From Pseudeuparius sepicola (lineage: Eukaryota > Arthropoda > Insecta > Coleoptera > Anthribidae): 64,000 nucleotides of DNA. Below, piece by piece: positions 1-11,046 of the stretch. Positions within the stretch are counted from its first letter, which is position 1, and each line of letters begins with the position of its first letter. A model generated the notes under the pieces. It had not been told where the DNA came from, did no database searches, and was given only the letters and a program-made list of their open reading frames with translations. The position numbers and the translations under genes were made by a program. The stretch is from assembly GCA_963920635.1 (NCBI GenBank), contig OY987301.1:44491820-44555819 (forward strand). The letters run 5' to 3'.

Positions 1-1207
1 TAAAGATGTGGGAAATTTCATCGAACTGATCAATAATTGGTTTGACGTTATGAACAGTTATAAACCTTCTGCAGCCTTAGCTCTACAAAAACCATATGGA
101 TTATGTTTAGATCAACAAAATTACGTTTTGGAAAACATGAAGAAAACTATATCTCGTATGTTATGCACGGGAAAAAATACCCTACAAGTTTTCCAAAAAG
201 GTATTTTGTTATCCATTGAATCCCTTCAAAGTCTATACACACATTTGCAGACGAAATATGATGGCTTTAAATTTATATTGACACATCGATTGAATCAAGA
301 CTTTTTAGAAAACTTTTTTTCTCAGGTATGAACTATTAGGTACATAGGTTTGTATTAAAGTTATCCTAATACTTAATATTTTTTCCAGTTGAGAACAAGA
401 GGTGGCTTACATGATCATCCATCTCCCCTGAATGCGATTTATAGAATCAGGATGATCCTTCTCGGCAAAAATCCGGGTATAGTCCAAATAGGAACGAACG
501 TAACTTTGGCTCCTGATGATTCTCTTCATGAGGGGGCATATTTGTTAGTTGAAGCCCTTCAGAAAGCCAAGATAACCACTGAACTTGAAGAAAACCGCCC
601 TGTTATAGAAGAAATTGAGAAAGAAATTTTCGACAATTTAAGTATTGCCAGTACAAGCAGCTTATCATCAGTTTCTTCTGTTAATAAACCTATTTGTGAA
701 AAGGATGGGCTGATATATATAGCTGGTTATCTAGCTAGAAAGCATAAAAAGAATTACCCCACTTTGGGCCAGTATACATATATATCAGAACAGAAACGAG
801 ATAAAGATTTACACACATATGAGATGCCCTCTTGGCTGCAAAATTTGTCATTTGGAGGTCTTACTGAGCCTTCCAGTGAATGGATGATTACTGTTAAAAA
901 AATGGAAAAATATTTTTGCAAGTTGCACAAACAAGATTTTAAAGATAAAATCAAAGTTGTCACTAACACTATGCAATATATATCAGGGAATGTTGACGTA
1001 CCTACTGATTTATTAAAATCTTTCTGCAAATTAAGGGTGTTTATTAGAATGAGGTTTTTAAATTACAAAAGAAAAGAAGACGATATGAATAAAAAAAGAG
1101 GAAATCAAATTAAAAAGCAACAGCAAAAACGATTATATTCATTTTCAGTGCAAGCCACTTCGTCACAAGTAGCAAAAAAAATGAGTACTATTATTTTTTA
1201 TTATTAA
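1..1207 (+). pseudogene. P-element-type transposase, 3' part (5' end outside window)
   Basis: Two open segments at 1-325 and 389-1207 join in frame across a 63-bp GT-AG intron (donor GTATGA, acceptor TTTTCCAG). The joined protein carries the C-terminal signature of P-element/THAP9-type transposases: NQDFLENFFSQ, then LRTRGGLHDHPSPL, then YRIR. These proteins cut and paste DNA in the nucleus; the THAP DNA-binding domain and the first catalytic residues would lie left of the window. No stop interrupts the visible part, which ends at TAA 1205-1207, so the copy may be young or host-kept. It lies in the sense direction in an intron of slingshot. I could not find a P-type terminal repeat downstream. 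It is typed as a pseudogene only because it is a partial mobile-element gene; intactness is untested. The family call is firm, the activity is not. Confidence 0.8.
326..388 (+). other. Short intron in the P-type transposase
   Basis: GTATGA at 326 and TTTTCCAG ending at 388 bound 63 bp rich in T near the acceptor. Removing it joins two open frames in phase 0 inside the conserved FFSQ-LRTRGG stretch, which supports a real intron. Confidence 0.75.
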
Positions 1208-2940
1208 TATATAAATCCAATAACCCAATATTATGTGTATTCTTCTTTTCCTGATTACAACATTATTTCCTTCATTCTTCCCGCTTTACTGCCAGTTTTT
1301 TGAATATGAATTTCACATTTCGAAGGACCACTGTAGAGAAAAATTTATAATTTCATAAAAAAGTAAAAAGTAAGAAATTATATACGACGAAATTATGTAT
1401 AATCCTTGTATATTCTATATCCAGGCTATAATATTAAATAATTTCTTACTTTTTTACGAAATTGTACATTTTTCTCTGCTGTGCCTCTTCTACGCTTTCG
1501 TATAAATGCCATTAAAAATTGTATCTTCACCTTAAATTGGGCGAAAATCATTAATTATTTATACTCGTATTCAAACTTGGGAACTGAGTGACGTATTCGC
1601 GCGCTTTTTTAATCTAAATTCCGATTGGCCGACCTCCCGATGTGGTTACGATGCAACCTCCACTCCAACAACCTTGTATTATAGGGACTAACACTCGTGT
1701 ATGATGGTAACAATCAATGGATTGATACATCTGTTACAGTGTAGTTTATCTCATAATAACATTAAATTTGTATTAACAAGAAGGCCAAATCAAGTCTGCC
1801 TCGAAAAAAAATTTCAGTATTAAAATGTATCAATCCCACCACAATACAGTTTCAAAGAATTTTCAAAAAACCGTTGTCTAGATCTGCTTCATTCCTGTAC
1901 ACGTAATTGCGAGGGTGGTAACGATCAAATACAAAAATATTGCATGCAACCACCCTTGTTCTGAATTCCCATACAAATATATTGTAAATTTGTATTTTAG
2001 AATAAGGTTGTTTTACACGTTAAAAATTATAAACAGTAATTTAAAATGTACAAACATTATATTGAAACAACAATAAAGTTATTTTATAGGAAAATAGAGT
2101 TTTTACCGCAACTTTTTTCGCATAGTTGTAGGTACCTGCTGATTTTAATGGCGGAGACAAGAACGAAACAGTTATAGAACTGGTATGCATATTAATTAAT
2201 CCGATAAAAGCAATATTCTAATATATAAATGTTTTATTTTCTACAAAATGATTGCGTCAAAAATATTGCTCAGGCAAAGTCATAAAATTTTAAGAGCAAT
2301 GATTTTAATTTTTAGAATTATAATTAAAAGAAAAATAACCTTCCTATATGTATTATCTATTTCAGTTATCTAAATTAAAAATATCCCTTCAAAACTCAAT
2401 TAACATGTTTGCCTGTTCCAATTGTCATTCCAGTATGTGTGTTTTTTGTTTATAAATCAATGATCTAAAATATCTGGGCACAGGCCTGCACTTTACTTCA
2501 CAAAATTCTAAATACGGCCCTGTATTCTACTCTTTCAACAAAGCTACTGTCGTCTGACAAAGATCAAAAGCGCCACCGCCGAGTTTATATTCTTCCCTTA
2601 CTTGTTCTCTGTTAACACAACTTGTGCACATGTGTACATCAAATCAAGTTAAAAAGCCGGAAATATCTATAACGTTTTATATTTCACTAACGAGAAGATC
2701 ACTAGACACTAGAATGAGTGCATGATTTAATTATGTAAGAAAAAAGTCCTAAATTTTTATTTTTGCTTAAAGAATGTATTTATGATTCCTGATGTCAAAT
2801 TATTTTCATCGATATCCCACTCAAATTCAGTTCACTTTGAGACCAGTTGGAACATCAAACAATTATATCCTTTAGTTGAGATGATAATGAAACAAATTAA
2901 TGACTATTTCCTGGTTCTAATATCTGTGTACTTCTTACAG
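1208..2940 (+). other. slingshot intron, part in window
   Basis: No exon is visible between the P-type transposase and the acceptor TTCTTACAG ending at 2940. It holds a small palindrome (1335-1478) and otherwise AT-rich DNA with no structure I can name. Confidence 0.6.
1335..1478. repeat. Small palindromic repeat
   Basis: An AGAGAAAAATTTATAATTTC arm at the left is matched by an inverted, diverged arm ending in TTTTTCTCT. The flanking text (ACCACTGT and GCCTCTTCTACG) resembles the ends of the inverted-repeat element at 52712-53053, so it may belong to that family. Confidence 0.5.
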
Positions 2941-3216
2941 AACGAAGCCGATAGAACGAGAGGAGACTGAACGAGTGATCCGCACAACACTGAAGGAGAT
3001 CATGATGTCTGTCGACTTGGATGAAGTCACTTCCAAAGTGATCAGGTCGCGTCTCGAGGAAGAGCTCGATATGGACCTTGGAGAGTTCAAGAGCTTCATC
3101 GACCAGGAGATGCTGACCATTCTGGGACAGATGGATGCACCCACCAGGATCTTCGACCACGTCTACCTCGGCTCCGAGTGGAACGCCAGTAACTACGAAG
3201 AATTGCAGCGGAATGG
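2941..3216 (+). CDS. ssh: slingshot exon: DEK-C domain and start of phosphatase
   Basis: It starts after CTTACAG and ends before GTAATT. It encodes IMMSVDLDEVTSKVIRSRLE and MDLGEFKSFIDQEMLTILGQ, the DEK-C-like domain found just before the phosphatase in Slingshot, then VYLGSEWNASN, the start of the DSPc fold. The first base belongs to a codon split with the upstream exon. Confidence 0.93.
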
Positions 3217-6200
3217 GTAATTTACTAGTAAATCTCAAAATATAGTTGATGGCAAGATTGCCACATGAGGGACAAACAAATTGTTTGGTGTTTTCTATTT
3301 GAAATTCATTTCACACCAGTAGTGTTGGTTTAGCACCCAGCAGTGCGACATTTTGGTGTCAGTAGATATGCAGTGAATTGTGCCTTTACCAAGTCAGAAC
3401 CAACTTTCCTTCGCAATACTTATATTTTGAAAACCCAAAATTCCCTCTTGGTCATTATTAAATGATTGAGAATTCCTTTTGTTCCAGTGTCGGGCACATC
3501 CTGAACGTAACCAGGGAGATTGACAACTTCTTTCCGGGCACGTTTGACTACCTCAATATCCGCGTCTACGATGACGAGAAAACCGACCTGCTGAAGTTCT
3601 GGGACGACACATTCAAGTACATCACGAAAGCCCGGGACAAGGGCTCCAAGGTTCTGGTCCATTGCAAAATGGGTGTCAGCCGATCGGCCTCCGTTGTCAT
3701 AGCATATGCCATGAAGGCCTACAACTGGGACTTTCATAGGGCACTGCATCATGTCAAGGAGAAGCGCACCTGCATCAAGCCAAACACGAGCTTCCTTAAC
3801 CAGCTCGAGACTTACCAAGGTAAGATTGCTATTCTTGTTAACCCATTTTGTTTTTCATTATTGACATAATAATCCTTGTTAAAAGTAGTATTAGAACAGC
3901 ACGAAGTTCTAGGAATCTTTGAACAATAATAATTATTGTCAGACAGACATACATTTAGAAATCCTTTGTTTCCTAGTGTTTGGAGTCTCTATGGGACTAC
4001 CTTAGTATTACAGATATATAGATTTTAGGTTCAAAATAATAATATGGTTCTAGCATGATATAAGTCTGTTCTTTTGTTGCAGGTATTTTGGATGCGATGA
4101 AGAACAAAGAAAAGCTGCAGAGATCAAAGTCTGAAACTAACCTAAAGTCGCCGACAAACGGCAACAAAACCGACAAGGTCCTGCCGGGCAGCGAGCCTAC
4201 ACCTGTCGTGCAAGCCCTGTCGAAACTGTACAACTCACAAAACACAATGTCAGGACTCGATTTGAGGCAGGTGGGAGCGAGGCCCAAGTCGTGGTCACCC
4301 GACAACCTTTGCGGGGTTGTCAAGTCCTCGCCCATATATATGTCGCTGGAAGATCTAAGTCAGAAGTCGTCGTCCAAAGAGAGCGTGAAGAGTATGCAGT
4401 ATTCGCAAGAAGCCAAGTCGTCGCTTGCTCGTCACGTGTTAATGCCCTGTGATAACGGAGAATCGTACAGTGTTTCCCCCAATCAAATTGTCCATCTGCC
4501 CGGTCATGATTCGAGTGTCAGTCAAGCGGAGAGCAATAAATCAGTGTTGAACCTAGCGACGAAGTTTGAGAGCAAGACTACAGAATGGTCGGAAGCAAAT
4601 TCCAGCGACGATAGTTCCTCTAATTTAAGCAAACAAGGAGAGAGCGGTGAGAGTGTGAAAGAAGAAACGTGGGATCCAGGGGAAGACCGACAAGATCGGA
4701 ATGACGAATGTAGTTGTGACAGTACAAGTGGAGCCTGTGATTTAAAAAGTAGTTTAAGTGAAAATCAGACTGTGTGGACGTCTTCAACGGTGATCAAAAG
4801 GCAGACTTCCGTGAACAGTAACTGTAGTTTAGGTAAAGTTCCTGAATCTCGTATGAAAAATTTCCTGCAGCGCAAAGACAGTGATTTTTTCTCTAATCAG
4901 TGTGACCGTGTGTTTGACAAAGAAGAGAAGAAGCAACAGAGGATGTCGACAATTCCAGTGATATCGTCTGGTTGTATTCCGGAGCTCTCTAACGACGAAA
5001 AGATTCTCAGAGAATGCCCATCGAGGCAGAGTTCTTGGAGTTCGTACGACAGTGCTGTCGTATTTCCTGAAAATACAGAACTGTCTAGACATAGTTCGTG
5101 GGGTTCAGGCGACACTCGGATGCTTCCATCGAGAAATAGTTCGTGGGGATCATACGACATGCGCCCTCGAGGATCAGTGTACTACAATAATGAGAAAGGT
5201 GAAAAAATTCTTCATCCTAGCTCAGATTTGTTCGAGAACAATTCCAGTGGCATATTTCCATATGACAAAGAGGAAATTCCCTGGCACCCTGGAACTGTTA
5301 AACGAACCAAACAGAAGATAGAAAATACTAGAAATTGTAGTAGCAGTAGCGGTAGTAGTGACAGCATGACCAGTAGTTGTGTGTCTTTGGTAAACACGCC
5401 GAGTTCAGAGACGTTACTTTTTGATTTCGTTCCAGAGCAAGATCGGCCAGTGGAAGCTATCAATACTTTATTGGTGGGCAGCTACAAAGTGGTGAAAGAC
5501 GATGTTTCTAGTGCCATATCGGACAAGATAGATATCCCTGGTGAGGAACATAAGAATGTCAGCATTTCGCGACTGTCTAATAGTGCCCCGGAGTCTTCAA
5601 CTATGGAATTAATCAATAAAGAGTGCTCATTTTCGAGATCTACATCAAATATATCCTCCAAAGACAATTCTAGTTTGGTGATCAGCACTTCGCAGTGCCC
5701 GTCAGTGAAACAACATAGGACTTTCTTTGATACACAAAACTCGCAGAGAAGAAATGACGATTCATCAGATGGTAGCAGTAATAGTTTAGGTAAAGTGAAG
5801 AATTTAAAAAAGGAGTTTGAAGCAAAGTCTAGCACGATTCCGGAAGTGTTTACTAACACGAATAACGAAGTGAGTGACAGTGCGAGAATAGCAAAGGTTA
5901 GGGTGAATAGTTTGCCATCGTCGCCAGTGAGTGTTCATCAGAGTAAAGAGCAGAAACCTGCGGACGATTCGAGCTTCAAGAACCTCATCGGGATCTTTGA
6001 GAATAATAAAGAAGATAGTACACAGGTAAATACTGAAATATGGCATTTATAGTTAGGTATACTGAATACAATATTCAAACGAAACAACTGATGATTACTC
6101 TGACCCCAATTGTTATGCCAATTTCAACATAGAGCAGTAATAGTTATTTATGTACCAAGGCACTGAAGTTCAACTTTTTATGACTCATGTGGAGTTTAGT

Positions 6201-9200
6201 TGCTGAGGCCTCTGGCCGAGGTACATATTATATTTTTCTTGAAATCGTAAAAAAAATGTTTTATTAGGCAAGAAAATAATAATAAGGGATCACCCGTCCA
6301 CGAACCGACTACGCGCGGCGTTGCTTAACCTTACCGATCGCTCTACCTAGGACAAGTATAATGATGTACGGCACCTTCTGACAGAAAAACCAAACTGCTG
6401 CTTCTTGTACAGCCTACACAACAAATCTATTGATTTTCAAATTTACTAAAATATGTATACTGAAGGATTGCGCTTCTATAGGAAACAATTTCGCAATGTG
6501 TACGAAAAGTTAAATGAGCCTTTATCGGCCGGGTTTTGAATATTTGGTCACTTTTGACGGGCAATTTCTACGCGTCTGACGTTTGATGTTTACATCTCGC
6601 CAAGGCCTACTTATTGAAAAAATCATACAATAATGGGCTACATTATTGTACGATTTCTGTGCTTTTAATGACGATTTTGGGACATTTTAATGCCGATTTC
6701 AAGAAAAAATATTAATATATCACAAGCTGGTTTTATACATTATTGATATAATTTGTTTGTAGTTTCCTGGGTATTCGATCATAAATTAAATGAACCAGCA
6801 ATGTTTTTTTTGTTGTGTTTTTTATTACATACGTTTTAGCATTTAAAGCAATCAACATGCCATCTTCAGATACAATTAACTCAATTTAAAAACGTTAAAC
6901 AGTTCTCGCATATTAAGACACCTAAAAACAATAATTGAAACATGTTAAATGTCAAAAATTATAATTTTTAGAATAATACTTGCAACTCTTGTCAATGATG
7001 GTTTTATAGATATGTGTTATGAGGCTCTAACATTTTAAAAAAGGCGTTTAGTTCTTCATACAATGGGCAATATAAAAGTAGATCCAACCTCATTTATAAA
7101 ATTAATGGTAACGAATGTCCATCTGTTTGGTGCGAACTTCATGATGAATTAAATTCTGCATAACATCTTACCCTTGTGAAGCAGGGAATGTTTTGACTTC
7201 AAGCTAGGGAAGAGTCATCATTTCCACGTAAAAACATACCTACTCTTGGTCAATATCGATATCTCAAGCTGTTTGCGACATTTTCGTCTCCGAATGTAAA
7301 AACGCCAAAAAAAATAAAAATCCAAATTTCGAAAATACAACGCACTTATTCAAAATACAAAATGTTTTTTGAAATTTACTTCAACAGGTGGTGTTGACAC
7401 TTTCTTAGGGTCTTTATTAAATGATGCCTCACATTCAAGTTTCATTTTCAACACCCTGTATCTTTTAAACGAGCAACATTTTACTAAGGCATTTTTGACT
7501 TACACGGTATATTTTGACATCTAGTACCACCTGTTGCTCTATGGCAGATAAGTTGTGGGACATACTGTATATAGAGTGTTTCGTAATGGTATACAATTAT
7601 TTGCACAGCCAAATTATTCCAGCTTTAAGAGGAACAAAAAAGTTGTATTTTTTCTCAGTGTGGGGAATAAAATGAAATTTGTTTGTTTCATTTGATCTTC
7701 GCTATATTTTTCTTCTTACATCAATTTTTCTTTCAGGATGAATTCTTTCGCTTCTACATAATATTTCAGAATATTATTATATTATTGTCAATGTCATACA
7801 AGTCACTTCCGGGATGGCGGCAAATTTGAATTTGAAAATTAAGAATAAGGCTACATCAGAAACTGTTGAACCTAAACACTTGAATTTTGGGGTACATTAC
7901 CAGCAAGTGGGAACACACTTTATGGTAGAATTAATTTATTATAAACTTTTTTCATAAGCAGTTAAATAGAAAGTGACAGAAATGGCAGTAGCCTTCTACG
8001 TTTTGATGTAATCATGAGTGATAATAACAACTTGTTATTTAAATACTGTAGTTTTATTTTATTCTAGACAAACTATTAAGTTAATAAAAAATGTCAAGAG
8101 AAAAAATATTTCTAAATTAATTGGGCTACAGAACACAAATTATTTTTAGATAAACTAACTTACAATAATTTCTATAAAAAAGGGGGATAAGGGTTGCGGG
8201 TTCTGGACCAACAGCGATCGCCTCTGGCACTACACAACTACCTGGTTTAATATTAAAAACACTGTTGTTGAAGAATCTTTTATAAAACAAAAAAATTTAA
8301 TGTCCAAAATAAAATAAAATGCTTGTTTGTTATGTCCCTTCTATTGACAAGTTTACCCGGCCTATTTCCATACATTTTCTTAAGAAAAGCGAGTCTAAAA
8401 AGCAAGCAAGAGTATTTTGGTACCTTCTGGTTTAAAACAAAGTCCGTGGATAATTGTAGTGTAAGTAACTAAAGAACACATTAGATTCTCAGTTTCTTTT
8501 TTATATACCATAGGTTCGCTTTGGGGCCTTAAACTAATTTTTCTATTTTCAATCTTGCATATGTTACAAAATACTTTTGGAAAATATGACAAATCTAGAA
8601 TTCACGCTTCTTCAACTGATTGAACAGATTATCCCGTAATGTACCTATTCTTTATTCTTGTGCAATTCACGTAATGGTCTGTGCATATGATTTTCTTCTT
8701 GTGCATGGAAATTTTATGATATTGCAAGCAAATCTACCTATAAAAACTGTGTTAATATGACAAAACTTGCGAAACACTAACTGCAAAGACAATTTGTTAC
8801 TATAAAAATAACATAAATCATAATAAAGCTGAATATTTAAAATATGGGACATTCTAAACGTCAGAAACTGACATACCTGTAACCACAGAATACTTCTATA
8901 ACCTATAATGACTTGTCATTTTTTTCTACACTAGCGCCATTTCAGATCGCAATGTAGTGTTGGTTCAGGTGGGCTTCTACTCTTAGGATGCAAAAAGTGA
9001 TTCTACCATAAAGTGCCTTCCAACTTGCTAGTAATGTACCCTAAAATTCAGATTTCTAGATTCAACCATCCCCGAGGAAAAAACCAAAATCATATTTTTT
9101 GTTTGTTTTAAGGTTGGAGGAGGCTTAAATGACACTTCTCTCTTGTACCATTTGTGACCTTGTTATGTGATTTAAGATTTTTATATGGTACTATTATTTC

Positions 9201-9755
9201 CTCAACTAACAAAATTTTGAATAAAGAATTACTTTTTGTCATAAAATCAATAATAATTTTTTGTTCTTGTCAAGTGGACACACTGTATATTTTTTATTTT
9301 AAAACCTTGTAACATGAAATAAAGCCTTTTGAAAAAAAGTCATAACAATACCCCTATTTTCAATAATTCTATCACATATTGTCACTGTGGAACGATCTTA
9401 AGAGTTACATCTTTTGTCCCAGGTAAACCTCAGGAACTACCCGAACAAGCCGTTTGCGCCAAACCGCAACACACGGTACTCCTGCCATGAAATGTCGGTT
9501 GATAAGAGCCCCACAGCGGGGCGCGCACCCCTTATCTCCGCCCTCAGGAATAGCGTGTCAGACAAGGTTGACGGCAACAACATTGTCAAAATCCCGACAG
9601 TGCATTCGATGAGGGAGACCTCGCCCCGCCTAATGGTGCGGGCGACTGTGATAGCGACGGCGGCCAAGAAGCAGCAGCAGTACGGCAAAAGCCACCCACT
9701 CGCCAAGCTGAACATCAAGCCAAGGCACAACAACACCGTCTACAACACAATGTAA
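2941..9755 (+). CDS. ssh: Protein phosphatase Slingshot, C-terminal part (four exons)
   Basis: Slingshot is a dual-specificity phosphatase that dephosphorylates and so activates cofilin (Twinstar in flies), driving actin filament turnover in the cytoplasm. The coding exons are 2941-3216, 3488-3819, 4083-6025 and 9423-9755; all junctions are GT-AG and keep the frame. In order the product has a DEK-C-like domain (about the first 65 residues), the DSPc catalytic domain with the HCKMGVSRSA signature (Cys codon 3663-3665), the conserved KNKEKLQRSKSETNLKS segment just after it, then a long Ser-rich tail. The last exon ends at PVYNTM-like residues (VYNTM). About 960 codons are present; the N-terminal Slingshot domains must lie upstream. 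The frame at 2941 needs two bases from the previous exon. The gene is convergent with the WD40 gene. Identity is near certain. Confidence 0.95.
3488..3819 (+). CDS. ssh: slingshot exon: phosphatase catalytic core
   Basis: The exon encodes HILNVTREIDNFFPG, the acid-loop region VYDDEKTDLL, and the P-loop VHCKMGVSRSASVVIAYAM with the nucleophile Cys and the Arg that binds phosphate. All the key residues of an active enzyme are present. The acceptor TTGTTCCAG and donor GTAAGA are strong; the exon starts and ends within codons and joins both neighbours in frame. Confidence 0.95.
4083..6025 (+). CDS. ssh: slingshot large exon: Ser-rich regulatory tail
   Basis: This 1943-bp exon finishes the phosphatase (GILDAMKNKEKLQRSKSETN) and then encodes a low-complexity tail rich in Ser, Asn, Asp and Glu. 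Such tails of Slingshot proteins bind F-actin and are controlled by phosphorylation and 14-3-3 proteins; that role is family knowledge, not visible here. Visible is a triple motif R-x-S-S-W-x-S-x-D at 5024, 5087 and 5132. The exon ends in phase 0 at CACAG before GTAAAT; reading on would stop 27 bases later. Confidence 0.93.
6301..6710 (+). repeat. Dispersed repeat, copy 1 (pair with 18529-18934)
   Basis: This 410-bp segment begins GAACCGACTACGCGCGGCG and ends at GCCGATTTCAAGAAAAA. A direct-orientation copy lies at 18529-18934 with scattered differences, including the shared ATTGCGCTTCTATAGG and TTTGACGGGC blocks. No coding potential or clear terminal repeats; probably a non-autonomous mobile element. 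Confidence 0.8.
7855..9075. repeat. Inverted-repeat element in the slingshot intron
   Basis: About 90 bp around 7855-7945 (with GGGGTACATTACCAGCAAG and CTTTATGGTAGAAT) recurs inverted at about 8995-9075 (ATTCTACCATAAAG and CTTGCTAGTAATGTACCC). A third related arm lies at about 28765-28860. Between the arms is AT-rich DNA. I read it as a hairpin-type element of about 1.2 kb. Confidence 0.65.
9423..9755 (+). CDS. ssh: slingshot last coding exon
   Basis: It starts in phase 0 after TTTGTCCCAG and ends at TAA 9753-9755. It encodes a basic stretch with GKSHPLAKLNIKPRHNN and ends VYNTM. The base composition is clearly more GC-rich than the flanking DNA, as expected of a coding exon. Linking it to slingshot rests on the matching phase, strand and position; I take the HPLAKL segment as a conserved Slingshot tail element from memory. 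Confidence 0.8.
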   Translation, partial: VNLRNYPNKPFAPNRNTRYSCHEMSVDKSPTAGRAPLISALRNSVSDKVDGNNIVKIPTVHSMRETSPRLMVRATVIATAAKKQQQYGKSHPLAKLNIKPRHNNTVYNTM

Positions 9756-10777
9756 TGCTCAAGTTCCGAACAAGGCTGTGACCGCACGATTAATCGTTTC
9801 GTTGTTTTTTTAAGCATCGGGGATGGTCTTTTGAGAGCAGGTGAGATCATAGTGAGTTTTTTTTATAAGTCTGGGAGATTGAGTGATAAGAAATAATTTG
9901 GGAGTCAATTGCTTCTTAAATGGTAGAAGTCGATTGGGAAAATTGCAAGTTTTGTTATGCTAAGAAAATATGTATAATTTTTGTTCACATTTAAGATTCA
10001 TATATACGTGTGACCACTTACCAATATTTTAGAGCACATAAAAAAACTGAATATACATATTTTAATAGACAGATGAGAAACTAAATGGTTAGTTGCCAGA
10101 GTGTACAAATAATACCTGAACTAAGAAAATTATTTTTTGTGTCTTTTATTTGTGGGTAAATTTTGTTGTCAAGCCAATTTGTGCAAAAACTTTTGAAACA
10201 ACAAATTTTTTTTTTCTTTTGAACTGTATTTTTTGAAATCACCACGTTTCCAATTATACATTTGTGGGCAAAATTGGTGCATATTTTCAATTTTTTATAT
10301 AATTTTTCCAGAAAAAACTACAAAAAAACTCATTAATTAAAATATTATTGAGATATCATAAGTAGGTACCCTATGGAAAGCAAAGTGATAAAATTTTTGA
10401 TACTTAAATCAATCAATTTCTTCTTTTTCTAGAAAAGAAGCATAATAATAAATTAAAATATACGACAATGTTGTCCATAGCCAGGTATAGTCTTGCTTTT
10501 GAAACACTGTAAAATAAAGTTGGAGGTATTAGAGGTATAACATTTTTTATGTATACAAAATTAAAATATAGTACCTATGCGAAAAATTCTACAAATATTT
10601 TGAATACCTCTAAAAACCGTACAATACATAACTTTTTACATCTTGGGCCCAAGTTTCTCTAAAATGTAAGTATACATTTTTTCTTAAAAAAAGGGTTAAA
10701 ATTTGAAGATATTTTTCCGTTTAATAATTCATGGTTGTAAACTTTCATTAAAATATTTCAATATTTGTAAGGACTTA

Positions 10778-11046
10778 TGGTTGTCAAGTTGACAGAAAAC
10801 CGTCTCTGAAACTCACTGCCGCCACATATCATCAGAGAAGTGAACTTTAAAGTTATTTTCCAAAACAAATCCAAGGCTGTAGCTTTAGTGTTTATCTTCT
10901 TATAATATCTGGTACCAAAGACGTAAAAACAATTTAAGTCTTTTCATTAAATTATGTTTTTTGGAAAATAGTTTACTTAACTCTTATCCTGTGATAAGAA
11001 GATGGTAGCAGCTAATTTTGAAGATGAGTTGCTGTCAACTTGACAG
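10778..11046. repeat. Inverted-repeat element, copy 1 (pair with 22521-23075)
   Basis: The left end GGTTGTCAAGTTGACAG is matched by GCTGTCAACTTGACA at the right end. The same left end and internal blocks (TTAAATTATGTT, CTTATC) recur at 22521-23075, which is about twice as long. It sits in the presumed slingshot 3'UTR, so it could be transcribed with it. Confidence 0.65.

Larger units (their letters stand above)
6026..9422 (+). other. slingshot intron 3.4 kb with repeats
   Basis: The intron lies between donor GTAAAT and acceptor TTTGTCCCAG. It contains the dispersed repeat at 6301-6710 and an inverted-repeat element at about 7855-9075. No exon-like open frame with a recognisable product was seen. 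Confidence 0.75.

Noticed and set aside
3420..3818. Long open frame antisense to slingshot
   Set aside because: It is the shadow of the conserved phosphatase exon; the sense frame has the HCKMGVSRSA signature.
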